A DNA stretch of 64,000 nucleotides, taken from Lewinella sp038528965 (GTDB taxonomy: Bacteria > Bacteroidota > Bacteroidia > Chitinophagales > Saprospiraceae). The stretch lies in assembly GCA_038528965.1 (NCBI GenBank), contig JBCBEC010000006.1, forward strand, positions 124,001-188,000, written 5' to 3'. This document shows, piece by piece, positions 35,592 through 45,100 of this stretch (its first letter is position 1; the number at the start of each line of letters is the position of its first letter). A program made the translations under genes and the position numbers. The notes under the pieces were generated by a model. That model made no database searches and was not told the origin of the DNA. It worked only from the letters and a program-made list of their open reading frames with translations.

Positions 35592-36386
35592 CTACTTTTC
35601 AGCTTGATTATCCAGCTCAATTCGCAACGTCCAAACTTCATGAATGGGTGATCCTTTGCTGCTCAGACCTTCGTGGTGCCACTTGCCATCCTGTAGGGAA
35701 AAGTCAAACGGTAAGACGGCCCCTACCCTGCTGCCATCCCGTGAGAAGAACTCAATCGTTTCTGTGTATTTGCCATCTACGGTAGTGTAGGTACCACCGC
35801 CAGTTCCCTTAAATTCTTTGGTCTCCGTGTTGTAGGCAATCCACTGGAAGCGGGTTCCGGAAAGTATTTTCATAGTTTTGCGAGGACCAATCTGTCGTTC
35901 GCGCATTTCACCGTTGCGTTCTCGGCCAGTGATTAACCAGGCCCCTGGTAAAGCACCAGGAGTTCCATCATCAATTCGTTCCCAGCTGACTTCATCATCT
36001 GCAAAGCGAATCTGTCCATTCTCCCAAAGAACTTTAGCCGTTTGAGTTGAACCCACTCGCCCCGGAGAAATGGTATTGAATTCGAATGTAAGGGTCATTT
36101 CATCTCCTTCCAGCTGCCACTGTCCACCATAAGTACCGTGAAAAGTGTGCTGCTCCTGATCAAAAATACTAACGCTCATATAGGCTGCATCCACGATAGC
36201 CACTTGCGTTAAGGTGTGACCTTGATGAGTGATTATGGAGGACCAGGCACCAATAAGCTCTGACACTTTTAGTTCATCTTGCGCTTGCGATTGAATCGGT
36301 GCGCTCAGTGCCACGAAGGAGATCAGCAGGGCAACTAAAGAAAATGTATTCAAGTGCCTAAATTGACTAGTTGGTAGGTATTTCAT
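35592..36386 (-). CDS. Secreted protein with two beta-rich lipocalin-like halves, unknown function
   Basis: The protein has 264 aa. A signal peptide is visible (LNTFSLVALLISFVALSAPIQSQAQ). The mature part has two similar-looking stretches, each beginning with LIGAW or LPGAWLITG and containing beta strands (TFHGTYGGQWQLEGDEMTLTFEFNTISPGRVG, FKGTGGGTYTTVDGKYTETIEFF). The layout suggests a duplicated lipocalin/DUF-type beta-barrel, common in exported Bacteroidota proteins. No catalytic residues were recognised. It is divergent from the subtilase gene and convergent with the C1 peptidase gene. Confidence 0.8.
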   Translation of the reverse strand: MKYLPTSQFRHLNTFSLVALLISFVALSAPIQSQAQDELKVSELIGAWSSIITHQGHTLTQVAIVDAAYMSVSIFDQEQHTFHGTYGGQWQLEGDEMTLTFEFNTISPGRVGSTQTAKVLWENGQIRFADDEVSWERIDDGTPGALPGAWLITGRERNGEMRERQIGPRKTMKILSGTRFQWIAYNTETKEFKGTGGGTYTTVDGKYTETIEFFSRDGSRVGAVLPFDFSLQDGKWHHEGLSSKGSPIHEVWTLRIELDNQAEK

Positions 36387-36582
36387 AGTGAATCTTGGTT
36401 GAGCAATCGGTTCTTAAAGATAAGTGCCCTTTGGTAAAAAATCGACGTGGCGGCAGGCAATTTCATTTCGTAAAAAATGGGTTAGAAGGAGATGAATTCA
36501 ATCTTATTTGTAACAAACAGGACTGCGAGAGCAGCAATTTATTTCGTAGTTTTCCAATTCAACACACAAGTACCCTAAATCC

Positions 36583-38637
36583 ATGTACACTTACCACTAT
36601 GGCAACCAAAAACACCATCTAGTCGAAGCGCAAGATTTGGTTGTTGTGCGTACTGAGAAAGACGCCAAACCGCTGGAGCGAATGGATATGTCTACCACCT
36701 CGCGCAGTCTGGTCCCCCACATGATGCCGATCATGGCTTTCCCAGAAGCCAACGTGACTATCTATAAGGTAGTGGGCACACCAGAGCATTCAGCCTTGAG
36801 CCTGCGAAACTCTATCCGCCGAGAACTAAGTGCAGAGGACCACATCAAATTCGCTGGCCGAGCGTTGAGGGATCCCAAAACGGGGACTATTTATGTCTAC
36901 ACGGAAAATCTCTTTGTTAAGTTTTCGGACGATGTGCCCGCGGCAGAATGCGAGGCGATGCTAACCGGCATGAAGCTTGAGATTTCGGAAACACTACCTT
37001 TTGCAGGCAATGCCTATTTTGTGAAAGCCAAGGCGGGAACTGGAGCAGAAGTTTTCAATTTAGCGGAGCAATTGTTAGCTCACGATCAAGTAGAAAGCTG
37101 CCACCCAGAATTAGTAGGGCAAAAGATTCCGAAAGCAGCTTACCCACTACAGTGGCATCTCATAGAAACCCGCATTCGCGGACGTTTGATCAACCAGCAC
37201 GTAAATATTGAAGAGGCCTGGGAACACTCTAAAGGCAGTGGGACTACTATCGCCATTTTGGACGATGGGGTAGATACCGAACACCTGGAGTTTCAGTCGC
37301 CAGGTAAAATCGTGGCGCCGCGCAATACCGTTTGGAACACTAACGACGCCAGACCAGTATTCCCTTCGGATAATCATGGGACCGCTTGTGCAGGAGTGGC
37401 CTGTGCTGACGGTAAGGATAAGGCTTCGGGCGTAGCACCAGAAGCTCGTTTAATGCCCATTAAAATTGGGGGATTAGGTTCACTAGCTGAGGCGAAGGCC
37501 TTTGCCTGGGCCGCCGACAATGGTGCCGATGTCATCAGTTGTAGCTGGGGCCCGCCAGACGGGAAATGGTGGGATCAAGCCGATCCGCTACATACTTCCT
37601 ACGCTCCCTTACCTGATAGCACTCGTTACGCCTTGGACTACGCCCTCAGGGAGGGCCGTGGAGGCAAAGGCTGTGTAATTATCTGGGCCGGTGGTAATGG
37701 TAACGAAGAAATCAAGTACGATGGCTACGCTAGCTACGATAAAGTTATTGCGGTAGCTGCCTGTAACGACCGTGGAAAACGCAGTATCTACAGCGATTTT
37801 GGCGAGGCGATATGGTGTGCATTTCCAAGCAGTGACCAGGCCTTTGCCATTGTTAATCACCCTCGTCCATTAACCGCTGGGATTTGGACCGTCGACCGTA
37901 GTGATAACGAAGGATACAACGAAGGAGGAATCAATGCCGAAGAAGTCATTGGTGATCTTGATGGTCACTATACCGCCACTTTTGGCGGCACTTCCAGTGC
38001 TTGTCCAGGAGTAGCGGGCGTGGTTGCGCTTATGCTGGCCGCTAACCCAGAATTAACTTGGCAAGAAGTAAAAACGATCATCAAGGGCTCCTGTGATCAA
38101 ATCGATGAAGAGGGTGGCGCTTATGATGCCGAAGGTCACAGTCCATACTACGGCTACGGCCGAATTAATGCCGGCAAGGCGGTACAAAACGCTATCGCCG
38201 CTTCGGGTAAAGAACACATTGAGTTGAATGTGCAAGGCTTTGCCAATTTCAAAGACAAGGGACAAGTACCCATTGAGGAAGGAGAATGGCTGGGTACATC
38301 GGAAGGCCGTGATCGCATGCTGGGTTTCCTTTTATGCGTCAAACCATTTCAGCCACAGCTATCATTAGAATACCGAGTCAAAGCCAACAATCGCCCCTTA
38401 GAGCCCTGGCTTCCCGTTGATACCTACGCAGGCACCTTCGACCGTCGGCGAAAGCTCATTGGATTTGGCATACGACTAACCGGCCCGCTAGCCGATCAGT
38501 ATGATATCCACTATCAGGCTTTACTTCAGGGAGAGGATGAGCCCGCCGAGGGCAGTAATGGCAGCACCTGCGGTACAGAAAACAAGCGGGGGGATGCGAT
38601 TGAAGGAATTCGGGTTTGGATTGAGAAAAGGTTATGA
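36583..38637 (+). CDS. Subtilisin-like serine protease (S8)
   Basis: The protein has 684 aa. The catalytic triad is complete: Asp227 in ILDDGVDTEH, His265 in DNHGTACAG and Ser471 in GGTSSACPG, with the oxyanion Asn372 in AGGNGN. Residues ~1-200 form the propeptide-like N-terminal domain (TENLFVKFSDDVPAAECEAML and AEQLLAHDQVESCHPEL resemble the fervidolysin-type prodomain). The C-terminal ~150 residues are beta-rich and end with IEGIRVWIEKRL. There is no obvious signal peptide, so it may act inside the cell or be exported by another route. A neighbouring divergent gene encodes a secreted protein. Confidence 0.94.
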   Translation: MYTYHYGNQKHHLVEAQDLVVVRTEKDAKPLERMDMSTTSRSLVPHMMPIMAFPEANVTIYKVVGTPEHSALSLRNSIRRELSAEDHIKFAGRALRDPKTGTIYVYTENLFVKFSDDVPAAECEAMLTGMKLEISETLPFAGNAYFVKAKAGTGAEVFNLAEQLLAHDQVESCHPELVGQKIPKAAYPLQWHLIETRIRGRLINQHVNIEEAWEHSKGSGTTIAILDDGVDTEHLEFQSPGKIVAPRNTVWNTNDARPVFPSDNHGTACAGVACADGKDKASGVAPEARLMPIKIGGLGSLAEAKAFAWAADNGADVISCSWGPPDGKWWDQADPLHTSYAPLPDSTRYALDYALREGRGGKGCVIIWAGGNGNEEIKYDGYASYDKVIAVAACNDRGKRSIYSDFGEAIWCAFPSSDQAFAIVNHPRPLTAGIWTVDRSDNEGYNEGGINAEEVIGDLDGHYTATFGGTSSACPGVAGVVALMLAANPELTWQEVKTIIKGSCDQIDEEGGAYDAEGHSPYYGYGRINAGKAVQNAIAASGKEHIELNVQGFANFKDKGQVPIEEGEWLGTSEGRDRMLGFLLCVKPFQPQLSLEYRVKANNRPLEPWLPVDTYAGTFDRRRKLIGFGIRLTGPLADQYDIHYQALLQGEDEPAEGSNGSTCGTENKRGDAIEGIRVWIEKRL

Positions 38638-38639
38638 AT

Positions 38640-38822
38640 TAGGAAAGTAGAAATAAGAAAGAATTGTTCGGAAGTGGGAAAGCGGAAGTGGGAAGATTTG
38701 TATTTTCGACCTCCTTCGGTCGCCGGAGACTTACTGTAGGCGCGGCACACTTCCCACTTCCGATTTCCGACCTCCCACTTCCGACTTCCAAACTTCTAAT
38801 TTCCTATTTCCAACTTCTAACT
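38640..38822. repeat. ~180-base inverted, purine/pyrimidine-skewed repeat between convergent genes
   Basis: CGGAAGTGGGAAG (38683-38695) is the exact complement of CTTCCCACTTCCG (38750-38762), and purine-rich sequence left of it mirrors pyrimidine-rich sequence to the right (for example GGAAGTGGGAA at 38670-38680 and TTCCCA-type units at 38774-38790). The loop includes CGACC...GGTCG (38707-38722). The region sits between the ends of the subtilase and the aldehyde dehydrogenase genes. It could be a bidirectional terminator, or a dispersed intergenic element. Confidence 0.7.
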
Positions 38823-40252
38823 TATTCTACTCCTCCCCAGCACATGTACTTGATGTTGAGGTAATCATCCATACCGTACTTAGAACCTTCGCGGCCGAAG
38901 CCACTTTCTTTGACGCCACCAAAAGGGGCCACCGTACTTGAGATCATGCCCGTATTGATCCCAACCATGCCATACTCGAGTGCCTCCGCCACGCGCCAGA
39001 TTTGGGCGTAGTCTCGCCCGTAGAAATAAGCAGCTAAACCGTACTGGGTGTCATTGGCGCGCTCAATAACTTCTTGCTCCGTATCGAAGGCATAAATAGC
39101 GGCCACGGGACCGAATATTTCCTCCCGGAAAATGTCCATTTCAGGCTGCACTTCGCTCACTAAGGTGGGTTCGAAAAATTGACCGTCGCCCCGTTTTCCA
39201 CCGGCCAGTACTTTTGCGCCGTGATCTACCGCATTTTGCAGGAGGCGTTCGCTTTTTTCTACAGCGGCCAGATTGATCATCGGGCCAACCTCTACCCCAC
39301 TCTCCAGTCCGTTACCAACGTGCAAGGCTTTGATTTTCTCCGCCAGCTTAGTATTAAAGGCCGCATACACAGAGCGGTGTACGAAAATGCGATTGCTACA
39401 AATGCAGGTCTGCCCGGCGTTGCGGAATTTGGAGGCCATGCAGCCGTCCACTGCCTCATCAATATCGGCATCAGCGAAGACGATGAAGGGGGCATTGCCG
39501 CCTAATTCGAGGGAGACTTTCTTGACTTGTGGTGCACATTTAGCCAACAGTAACTTTCCTACGCGAGTAGAACCGGTGAAGGAGATCTTCTTCACGATTG
39601 GATTAGCGGTTAACTCCTCACCAATCGGGGCAGGATCTTTTGTAGTGACTACGTTGAATACCCCCGGAGGGAAGCCCGCTTCCTCAGCTAAGGCAGCTAG
39701 TGCTAAAGCAGAAAGCGGCGTAAAATCAGATGGCTTGATAACCACCGTACAGCCCGCAGCCAATGCCGGCGAGACCTTACGGGTAATCATCGCGTGTGGA
39801 AAGTTCCAGGGCGTAATGGCTCCCACTACACCTACCGGTTGTTTGATGACAGTGATACGCTTGTCACGAGCGTGGCCAGGAATCACATCACCGTACACGC
39901 GTCGCGCTTCTTCGGCGAACCACTCAACGAAAGAAGCTCCGTATTTGATTTCACCTTTGGCTTCGGCTAAGGGCTTACCCTGCTCTGTCGTCAATAAGCG
40001 GGCCAGCTCATCCAGATGTTGAATCTGTAGTTCGTACCAACGGCGCAGGACTTTGGCCCGGCCTCCAGCGGATTTGGCGCGCCATTTTTGGAAGGCTTTA
40101 TGTGCCGCCGCAATCGCTTGTTTAGTTTCTGCCTGTCCACAATCGGCTACTTCAGCTAGTAAAGAACCATCGTAAGGATTGTAAACGGGGAAGGTTGAAT
40201 CACTCCCAATCCACTCCCCATTGATGTAGGCTTTATTTCTAACAATTTCCAT
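38822..40252 (-). CDS. gabD: NAD(P)-dependent succinate-semialdehyde dehydrogenase
   Basis: The protein has 476 aa, full length for the family. Seen: the aldehyde-dehydrogenase core with ITPWNFPHAMITRKVSPALAAGCTVVIKPSDFTPLSALALA, SFTGSTRVGKLL, LELGGNAPFIVFADADID (catalytic Glu), GQTCICSNRIFVH (catalytic Cys) and FREEIFGPVA. The overall similarity is to the GabD type (succinic semialdehyde to succinate, GABA catabolism). The cofactor cannot be told. It lies 31 bases downstream of the RluA-type gene in the same direction. Confidence 0.9.
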   Translation of the reverse strand: MEIVRNKAYINGEWIGSDSTFPVYNPYDGSLLAEVADCGQAETKQAIAAAHKAFQKWRAKSAGGRAKVLRRWYELQIQHLDELARLLTTEQGKPLAEAKGEIKYGASFVEWFAEEARRVYGDVIPGHARDKRITVIKQPVGVVGAITPWNFPHAMITRKVSPALAAGCTVVIKPSDFTPLSALALAALAEEAGFPPGVFNVVTTKDPAPIGEELTANPIVKKISFTGSTRVGKLLLAKCAPQVKKVSLELGGNAPFIVFADADIDEAVDGCMASKFRNAGQTCICSNRIFVHRSVYAAFNTKLAEKIKALHVGNGLESGVEVGPMINLAAVEKSERLLQNAVDHGAKVLAGGKRGDGQFFEPTLVSEVQPEMDIFREEIFGPVAAIYAFDTEQEVIERANDTQYGLAAYFYGRDYAQIWRVAEALEYGMVGINTGMISSTVAPFGGVKESGFGREGSKYGMDDYLNIKYMCWGGVE

Positions 40253-40283
40253 ATGCTTATTTTCATTTTTCGGCTAGCGCCAA

Positions 40284-41978
40284 TTAAAAACCGGGAGAAC
40301 AGGAGATGGTTAATTCCTCCCCCGAAGCTGGATGGACAAAAGTAATTTCCTCCGCATGCAAATGCAAACGATCCGCAGCAGTACCGTAAAGTTCATCGCC
40401 TACAATTGGGGTATTCAAACCCGCAGGATGTGCCGCATGCACGCGCAACTGATGCGTGCGCCCCGTAACCGGGAAAAAGTAGATGCGGGTTTTCGCCTCT
40501 TGCCGATTTACCACCTTGAAGTGCGTACGTGCTGATTTACCGTGCTCATAACAAACCAACTGACGAGGGCGGTCCTCCAAATCTACGCGCAGCGGAAGGT
40601 CAATTGTCCCCTCTTCATGATCCAACGCCCCATTCAGAACGGCTACGTAGCGTTTTTTGATCGTTCGCTTGAGAAATTGGTGTTGTAGTTCCTTATGTAC
40701 CTCCTTGTTCTTAGCGATTACCATGAGTCCGGAGGTTGACATATCCAGGCGATGCACGATCATAGGGCCGGTAGCCGCTGGATATTGCTTTCGCATTCTC
40801 ACTTCAACGGAGTCGGTCCACGTCTTACCCGGTACAGCAAGAAAGCCGCTGGGCTTATTGATGACTACCAGATCATCATCTTCGTAAACTACCTCCAATT
40901 TGTCCACTTGCACCCGGTCGCGGGCTAAAGGATTTTCTTCTACCCCCAGGCCTTGCAACATATGACCGAGAATGGGTTCACATTTACCACGACAGGCGGG
41001 ATAGAAATGTCCGTGCTTGCGTATTTCTGAACTCGGAGATGGTCCCCACCAGAATTCCGCCATAGCCAAAGGCTGCAAGTTGTTCTGAAAAGCGAATTGT
41101 AGCAGTTTGGGACCGGCGCAATCACCAGCCCCAGCTGGCGGTACTTTAAATACCGTATTAGCAAAGATCTCTCTTACATTCAAGCTTTCGCCCCGAGCAT
41201 TGAGGAAGTCGTACTGTGCGAACAAACGTGCTTGTAGCGATGCGGATAGCTTTTTACGCAGCACCTTCAAGCGTTCCAACTGATCATCTAGCACTTGCCA
41301 GTGTTCCTGACGCTCACTTAAGAATTGACTACATTGACGTTTGACGTCCTTTAATAAGAAATGTCGCTGCATACTTTGCTGACGCAACACTTCCTCCAAA
41401 ACTTGTTGTTCCTCTTCACTAAATTCTAAACGCGCCTTAGCTCTTTGCGCTTCTCGCTCTTGTTTTGCCTTCTTGTTTTCCTCCTTTACGCTTGCAATTC
41501 GCGCTGCATTACGTTCCACTATGACCTTTTTCTCTTGCTGATTCAACCGATAGGCTTCACTTTGCAGCAGTTGCTCAATTTCCTGGTTAAGGGCGTTTAA
41601 ATCCTCTTCCCCTTTCCGAAAAAAGCCTTGTGGATCGTGGCGATCGTAGAAGGGAGGAACAAAAGGCGGAATAGTAGATCGATCACCGATCTTACCCGAA
41701 AAGGCGGCTAAAAAACCTAGCGTTTCATTCGAATCCTGCACCACTAGTACCCCAAACATCTTTCCCACTTTGGAGTTGTGCAAATCTGTCCAGTCCGTAC
41801 TTCTTTCTATAAAGTTCTTTAATTCTTGGGCCGCAAGTTGTGCCAGTTCATGCGGTTCGTAATAGAAGGGGTACGGAAACTTTTCCGGTAGGGAAATCTG
41901 TTCCTCCAGTGCCGGTAACGGCCAAAAATAATCTTGAATTGCAGCTGGGCTCATTTTTTTCACGCTGTAAAAGTACAT
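40284..41978 (-). CDS. Long RluA-family RNA pseudouridine synthase with N-terminal extension
   Basis: The protein has 564 aa, about twice the 290-320 aa of classical RluA/RluC/TruC. The catalytic domain is the last ~210 residues: VVYEDDDLVVINKPSGFLAVPG, MIVHRLDMSTSGLMV with catalytic Asp412 and RTHQLRVHAAH. Residues ~160-260 are a charged coiled coil (EENKKAKQEREAQRAKARLEFSEEEQQVLEEVLRQ). The N-terminal part and the linker (GAGDCAGPKLLQFAFQNNLQPLAMAEFWWGPSP, HGHFYPACRGKCEPILGHML with Cys/His) form an extra domain of unknown role. A start at 41954 (MSPAAIQDYF) is equally plausible. Confidence 0.9.
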   Translation of the reverse strand: MYFYSVKKMSPAAIQDYFWPLPALEEQISLPEKFPYPFYYEPHELAQLAAQELKNFIERSTDWTDLHNSKVGKMFGVLVVQDSNETLGFLAAFSGKIGDRSTIPPFVPPFYDRHDPQGFFRKGEEDLNALNQEIEQLLQSEAYRLNQQEKKVIVERNAARIASVKEENKKAKQEREAQRAKARLEFSEEEQQVLEEVLRQQSMQRHFLLKDVKRQCSQFLSERQEHWQVLDDQLERLKVLRKKLSASLQARLFAQYDFLNARGESLNVREIFANTVFKVPPAGAGDCAGPKLLQFAFQNNLQPLAMAEFWWGPSPSSEIRKHGHFYPACRGKCEPILGHMLQGLGVEENPLARDRVQVDKLEVVYEDDDLVVINKPSGFLAVPGKTWTDSVEVRMRKQYPAATGPMIVHRLDMSTSGLMVIAKNKEVHKELQHQFLKRTIKKRYVAVLNGALDHEEGTIDLPLRVDLEDRPRQLVCYEHGKSARTHFKVVNRQEAKTRIYFFPVTGRTHQLRVHAAHPAGLNTPIVGDELYGTAADRLHLHAEEITFVHPASGEELTISCSPGF

Positions 41979-42041
41979 TAAAAGTACGCCGGTGATTCGC
42001 TTGAAATAAATAAGATTAGTACGTAATTTAGGCGGTGAACA

Positions 42042-42072
42042 TTGAATTGTGATACACCTTCACCTGTCTTTG
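42042..42072 (+). promoter_or_regulatory. Candidate promoter for the DUF3857 gene
   Basis: TTG at 42042-42044, 20 bases of spacing, then TGTCTTTG at 42065-42072 (one mismatch to TAnnTTTG). The start codon follows 34 bases later. Confidence 0.35.
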
Positions 42073-42106
42073 TGTCATCTCTCTTATTACACCGATAAAC
42101 TGAAGT

Positions 42107-45100
42107 ATGATTAAGTTTAAATCCGCCTTTATTGCGCTCTTATCCCTCACCTTTTTCCAACTGCACGCCCAAGACCCCTTAACGGAAGGTTGGCAGCATT
42201 TTGCCGAAAATGACTTTACTGCGGCCCGACGCTCTTTCCAAAAGCTACTGAATGGCCCCCAAGCAGCCCGAGGACATCTGGCTTTGTCTTTGGTCAGTGC
42301 AGCAGAAGGAGGCCAAATAAAAGCTGGCGAACAGCATTACCTCGATTTTTACCGCACCAGTGATAATCCACAACCGTACATCTCGGGGCTGTGGTCCATG
42401 AACTATGGGCAGCGGAGTGAAGCTCAGGTACAGCTGCTAGAAGAAATGATCGAGCAAGAATCTGGCACCCTGCTGGCCTTGGCCCGTCAGGCACTAGGCC
42501 ACCACTACTACGCCAAGGGCGACTTCCGCAAGGCGGATCAGTTCTTTACAGCCACCGGTAGCGTCAGAGAATGGAGTGTTCTAGGAGAATTTGAAAATAT
42601 CTCAGAGAGTGGCTTCGATAAAGAATTTGGTGCGCTGATCCGCCCCAGGCCCACCGATGTCTTCAAAAACAAATGGGGCGTAGAGGTAAAATGGTTTGAT
42701 ATTAAAGCGCCGTCGTATGATAATTGGGTCGACATGACCTATTTCTTTTACGCGGAAAACTCCATTATTTACGCCCAAAACTTCTGCCAAAGCCCTACCG
42801 ATCAAGAGGTAGAGTTTCGCTTGGGTGTTTCTGGCTCAGCCAAAGTATGGGTCAATGACCAACTGGTATTTACCGAAGCGGACGAACGCAACAATAATAC
42901 AGATGCCTACCGTTTCCCAGTGCAACTCAAAGCCGGAAATAATCGCATCCTGATTCAGTTGGGAGCCAGCGAAATCGACCGCTGCAACTTCCTGCTCCGC
43001 ATTACGGATACCAATGGTACTGGCTTGGATAACCTGAGCTTCACGACTCAGTATTCCGAATACCCAAAGGCAGCGGGTGAAGTAGGCGAAGCGATAGCCG
43101 ATGAAACCGAAGCCTTCTTCCTCGATAAGATCGAGCAGGAGCCAGATGTAATGGAAAATTACCTGGTTTTGAGTCAGTACTACGTCAGCAACGACTTGCT
43201 ATTTCAGGCCAAGAAGACATTGAAGCAAGCTCGCCAAAAGTGGCCCAATTCCACCTATCTGCTGTTCCAGGAAATTGTCGCTAACGCCAAGGATAACAAT
43301 CGTACCGTGACCGCCACCTTGGTGGAAGAACTAAAGCAGAAAAACACCACTGGTGCATCCGCCTTGGGTTATCTCTACGATGATGCCCGAGAGAGTAACA
43401 ATCTAGAAGAAATGGATCGTTTGATTGACAAAATGGAGTCGATCGAAGGCAAGTCCACTAATGTATTGCAGCGCCGGATTGGTATGGCCAACGAACGGGA
43501 TCAGCGGGAGCGGATGTTCGACTTGATCGAGGAGGCCTACGAACTGCACCCGGATCACTACCGCTTTGTCTATCTAAAATTCCTGGTGGAATCCGAAGCC
43601 AACAATAATATGCGGGCGGGTATCAAGATACTACGTCGGTATCTAGAAGATAACTACTCAGAAGAGGCTACCTCCCAACTGGCCAGTGCTCACTTTCAGC
43701 AAGGGGATATTGACAAGGGACTTAATACCTACACCGAACTGATTGAGAACAATCCCATTGCCACCGGTTATTATAGTCGTTTGTCCAGTATTTATTTCAA
43801 TATGGGCAACTACCGTAAAGCGGAAGAATACCTGGAGGAATGTCTGGAGATTGCCCCATACGTAGACTCTTACCATCAAACCTTAGCCAACAGCTACTCT
43901 GAGATGGGACGTACCGATGAGGCCAAGTCAGCTTTCCAAAAGGCGATCTACTACAATCCCTACAACTACGAGGCGCGTCGTCAACTGAGGATCATTCAAA
44001 GTTTGCCCGACATTTTTGAATCTTTCATTCCCACTGATCCTTACGCACTATTCGAAGCGGCTCCGGATGGCAGTGCCTATCCCAATGATCACAGTATCAT
44101 TTTGGCCAACAACATCCAGCGGATGATCTATCCAGACGGCGGATCGGAAGAAAAGCACACCCTGGTGGTGAAAGTGTTTAATACCGACGGCATCGATACC
44201 TGGAAGGAGTACAGCATACCCGTTTACGACAACCAGGACGGTAGTATTGAAAAAGCCGAGGTACTCAAAAAGAACGGTGCCCGAATTGAAGCAGAAACAA
44301 ACGGTGGCTATGTGGTATTCTCCAACCTGGAAGAAGGTGATGCCATTCACTTGACCTACCGCTTGCAGAACTACTTTAGCGGCAAACTGGCTAATCACTT
44401 TTGGGGTAACCATTTCTTTGAGCTGTTCTTGCCAATAGCCCAAAGTCGACTTGAGATTAAAGTGAAAGATGGAACCGAATTCGCCTACCGAGTAGAGAAC
44501 GGCGATCTGGAACCAAGAATTGAAAAGGACGGTGGCTACGAACACTACGTTTGGGAGGTAAAGGATGTACCAGCCATTCAGTATGAGCCCTTGATGCCTA
44601 CTTTATCTGATGTGGGGGCCACCTTACACTACTCTTCCTTACCCGATTGGGACTATATCGCAGATTGGTACTCCGATTTGGCACAGGCGAAGGCAAAGGG
44701 TGATTTTGAGGTAGAAAGTACGGCCCAAGAACTGTTCCCGACGGGTGAACAGTTGGATGACCGCCAAAAGGTGGAGCGCATCTACAACTACATTGTCAAG
44801 AACATTCGTTATCGTTCTGTTTCGTTTCTGCAGAGTGGTCTAATTCCGCAAAAAGCCTCTACCACTATTTCTGCCAAGCAAGGTGATTGCAAGGATGTTT
44901 CCACCCTATTTGTGGCCCTCGCAGCTACGCAAGGCATTGATGCCAATCTGGTGCTGGTCAATACCCGCAACAATGGAGAAAAAGAGATGATGCTGCCCAG
45001 TATTGACTTCAATCACTGCATTGTGCAATTACCAATGGAAGGAAAAGACTTCTTCGTGGAGCTCACCTCAGAGAACCTGCCCTTTGCCGCCAGTGGGCCG

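Noticed and set aside
36395..36622. 75-codon plus-strand frame
   Set aside because: It overlaps the start of the subtilase gene and lies in the divergent promoter region; no recognised motif.
39273..40022. 249-codon plus-strand frame
   Set aside because: It is the antisense of gabD, with composition typical of such shadows, no domain and no start context.
44048..44545. 165-codon minus-strand frame
   Set aside because: Antisense within the DUF3857 gene, whose motifs are convincing in its own frame.
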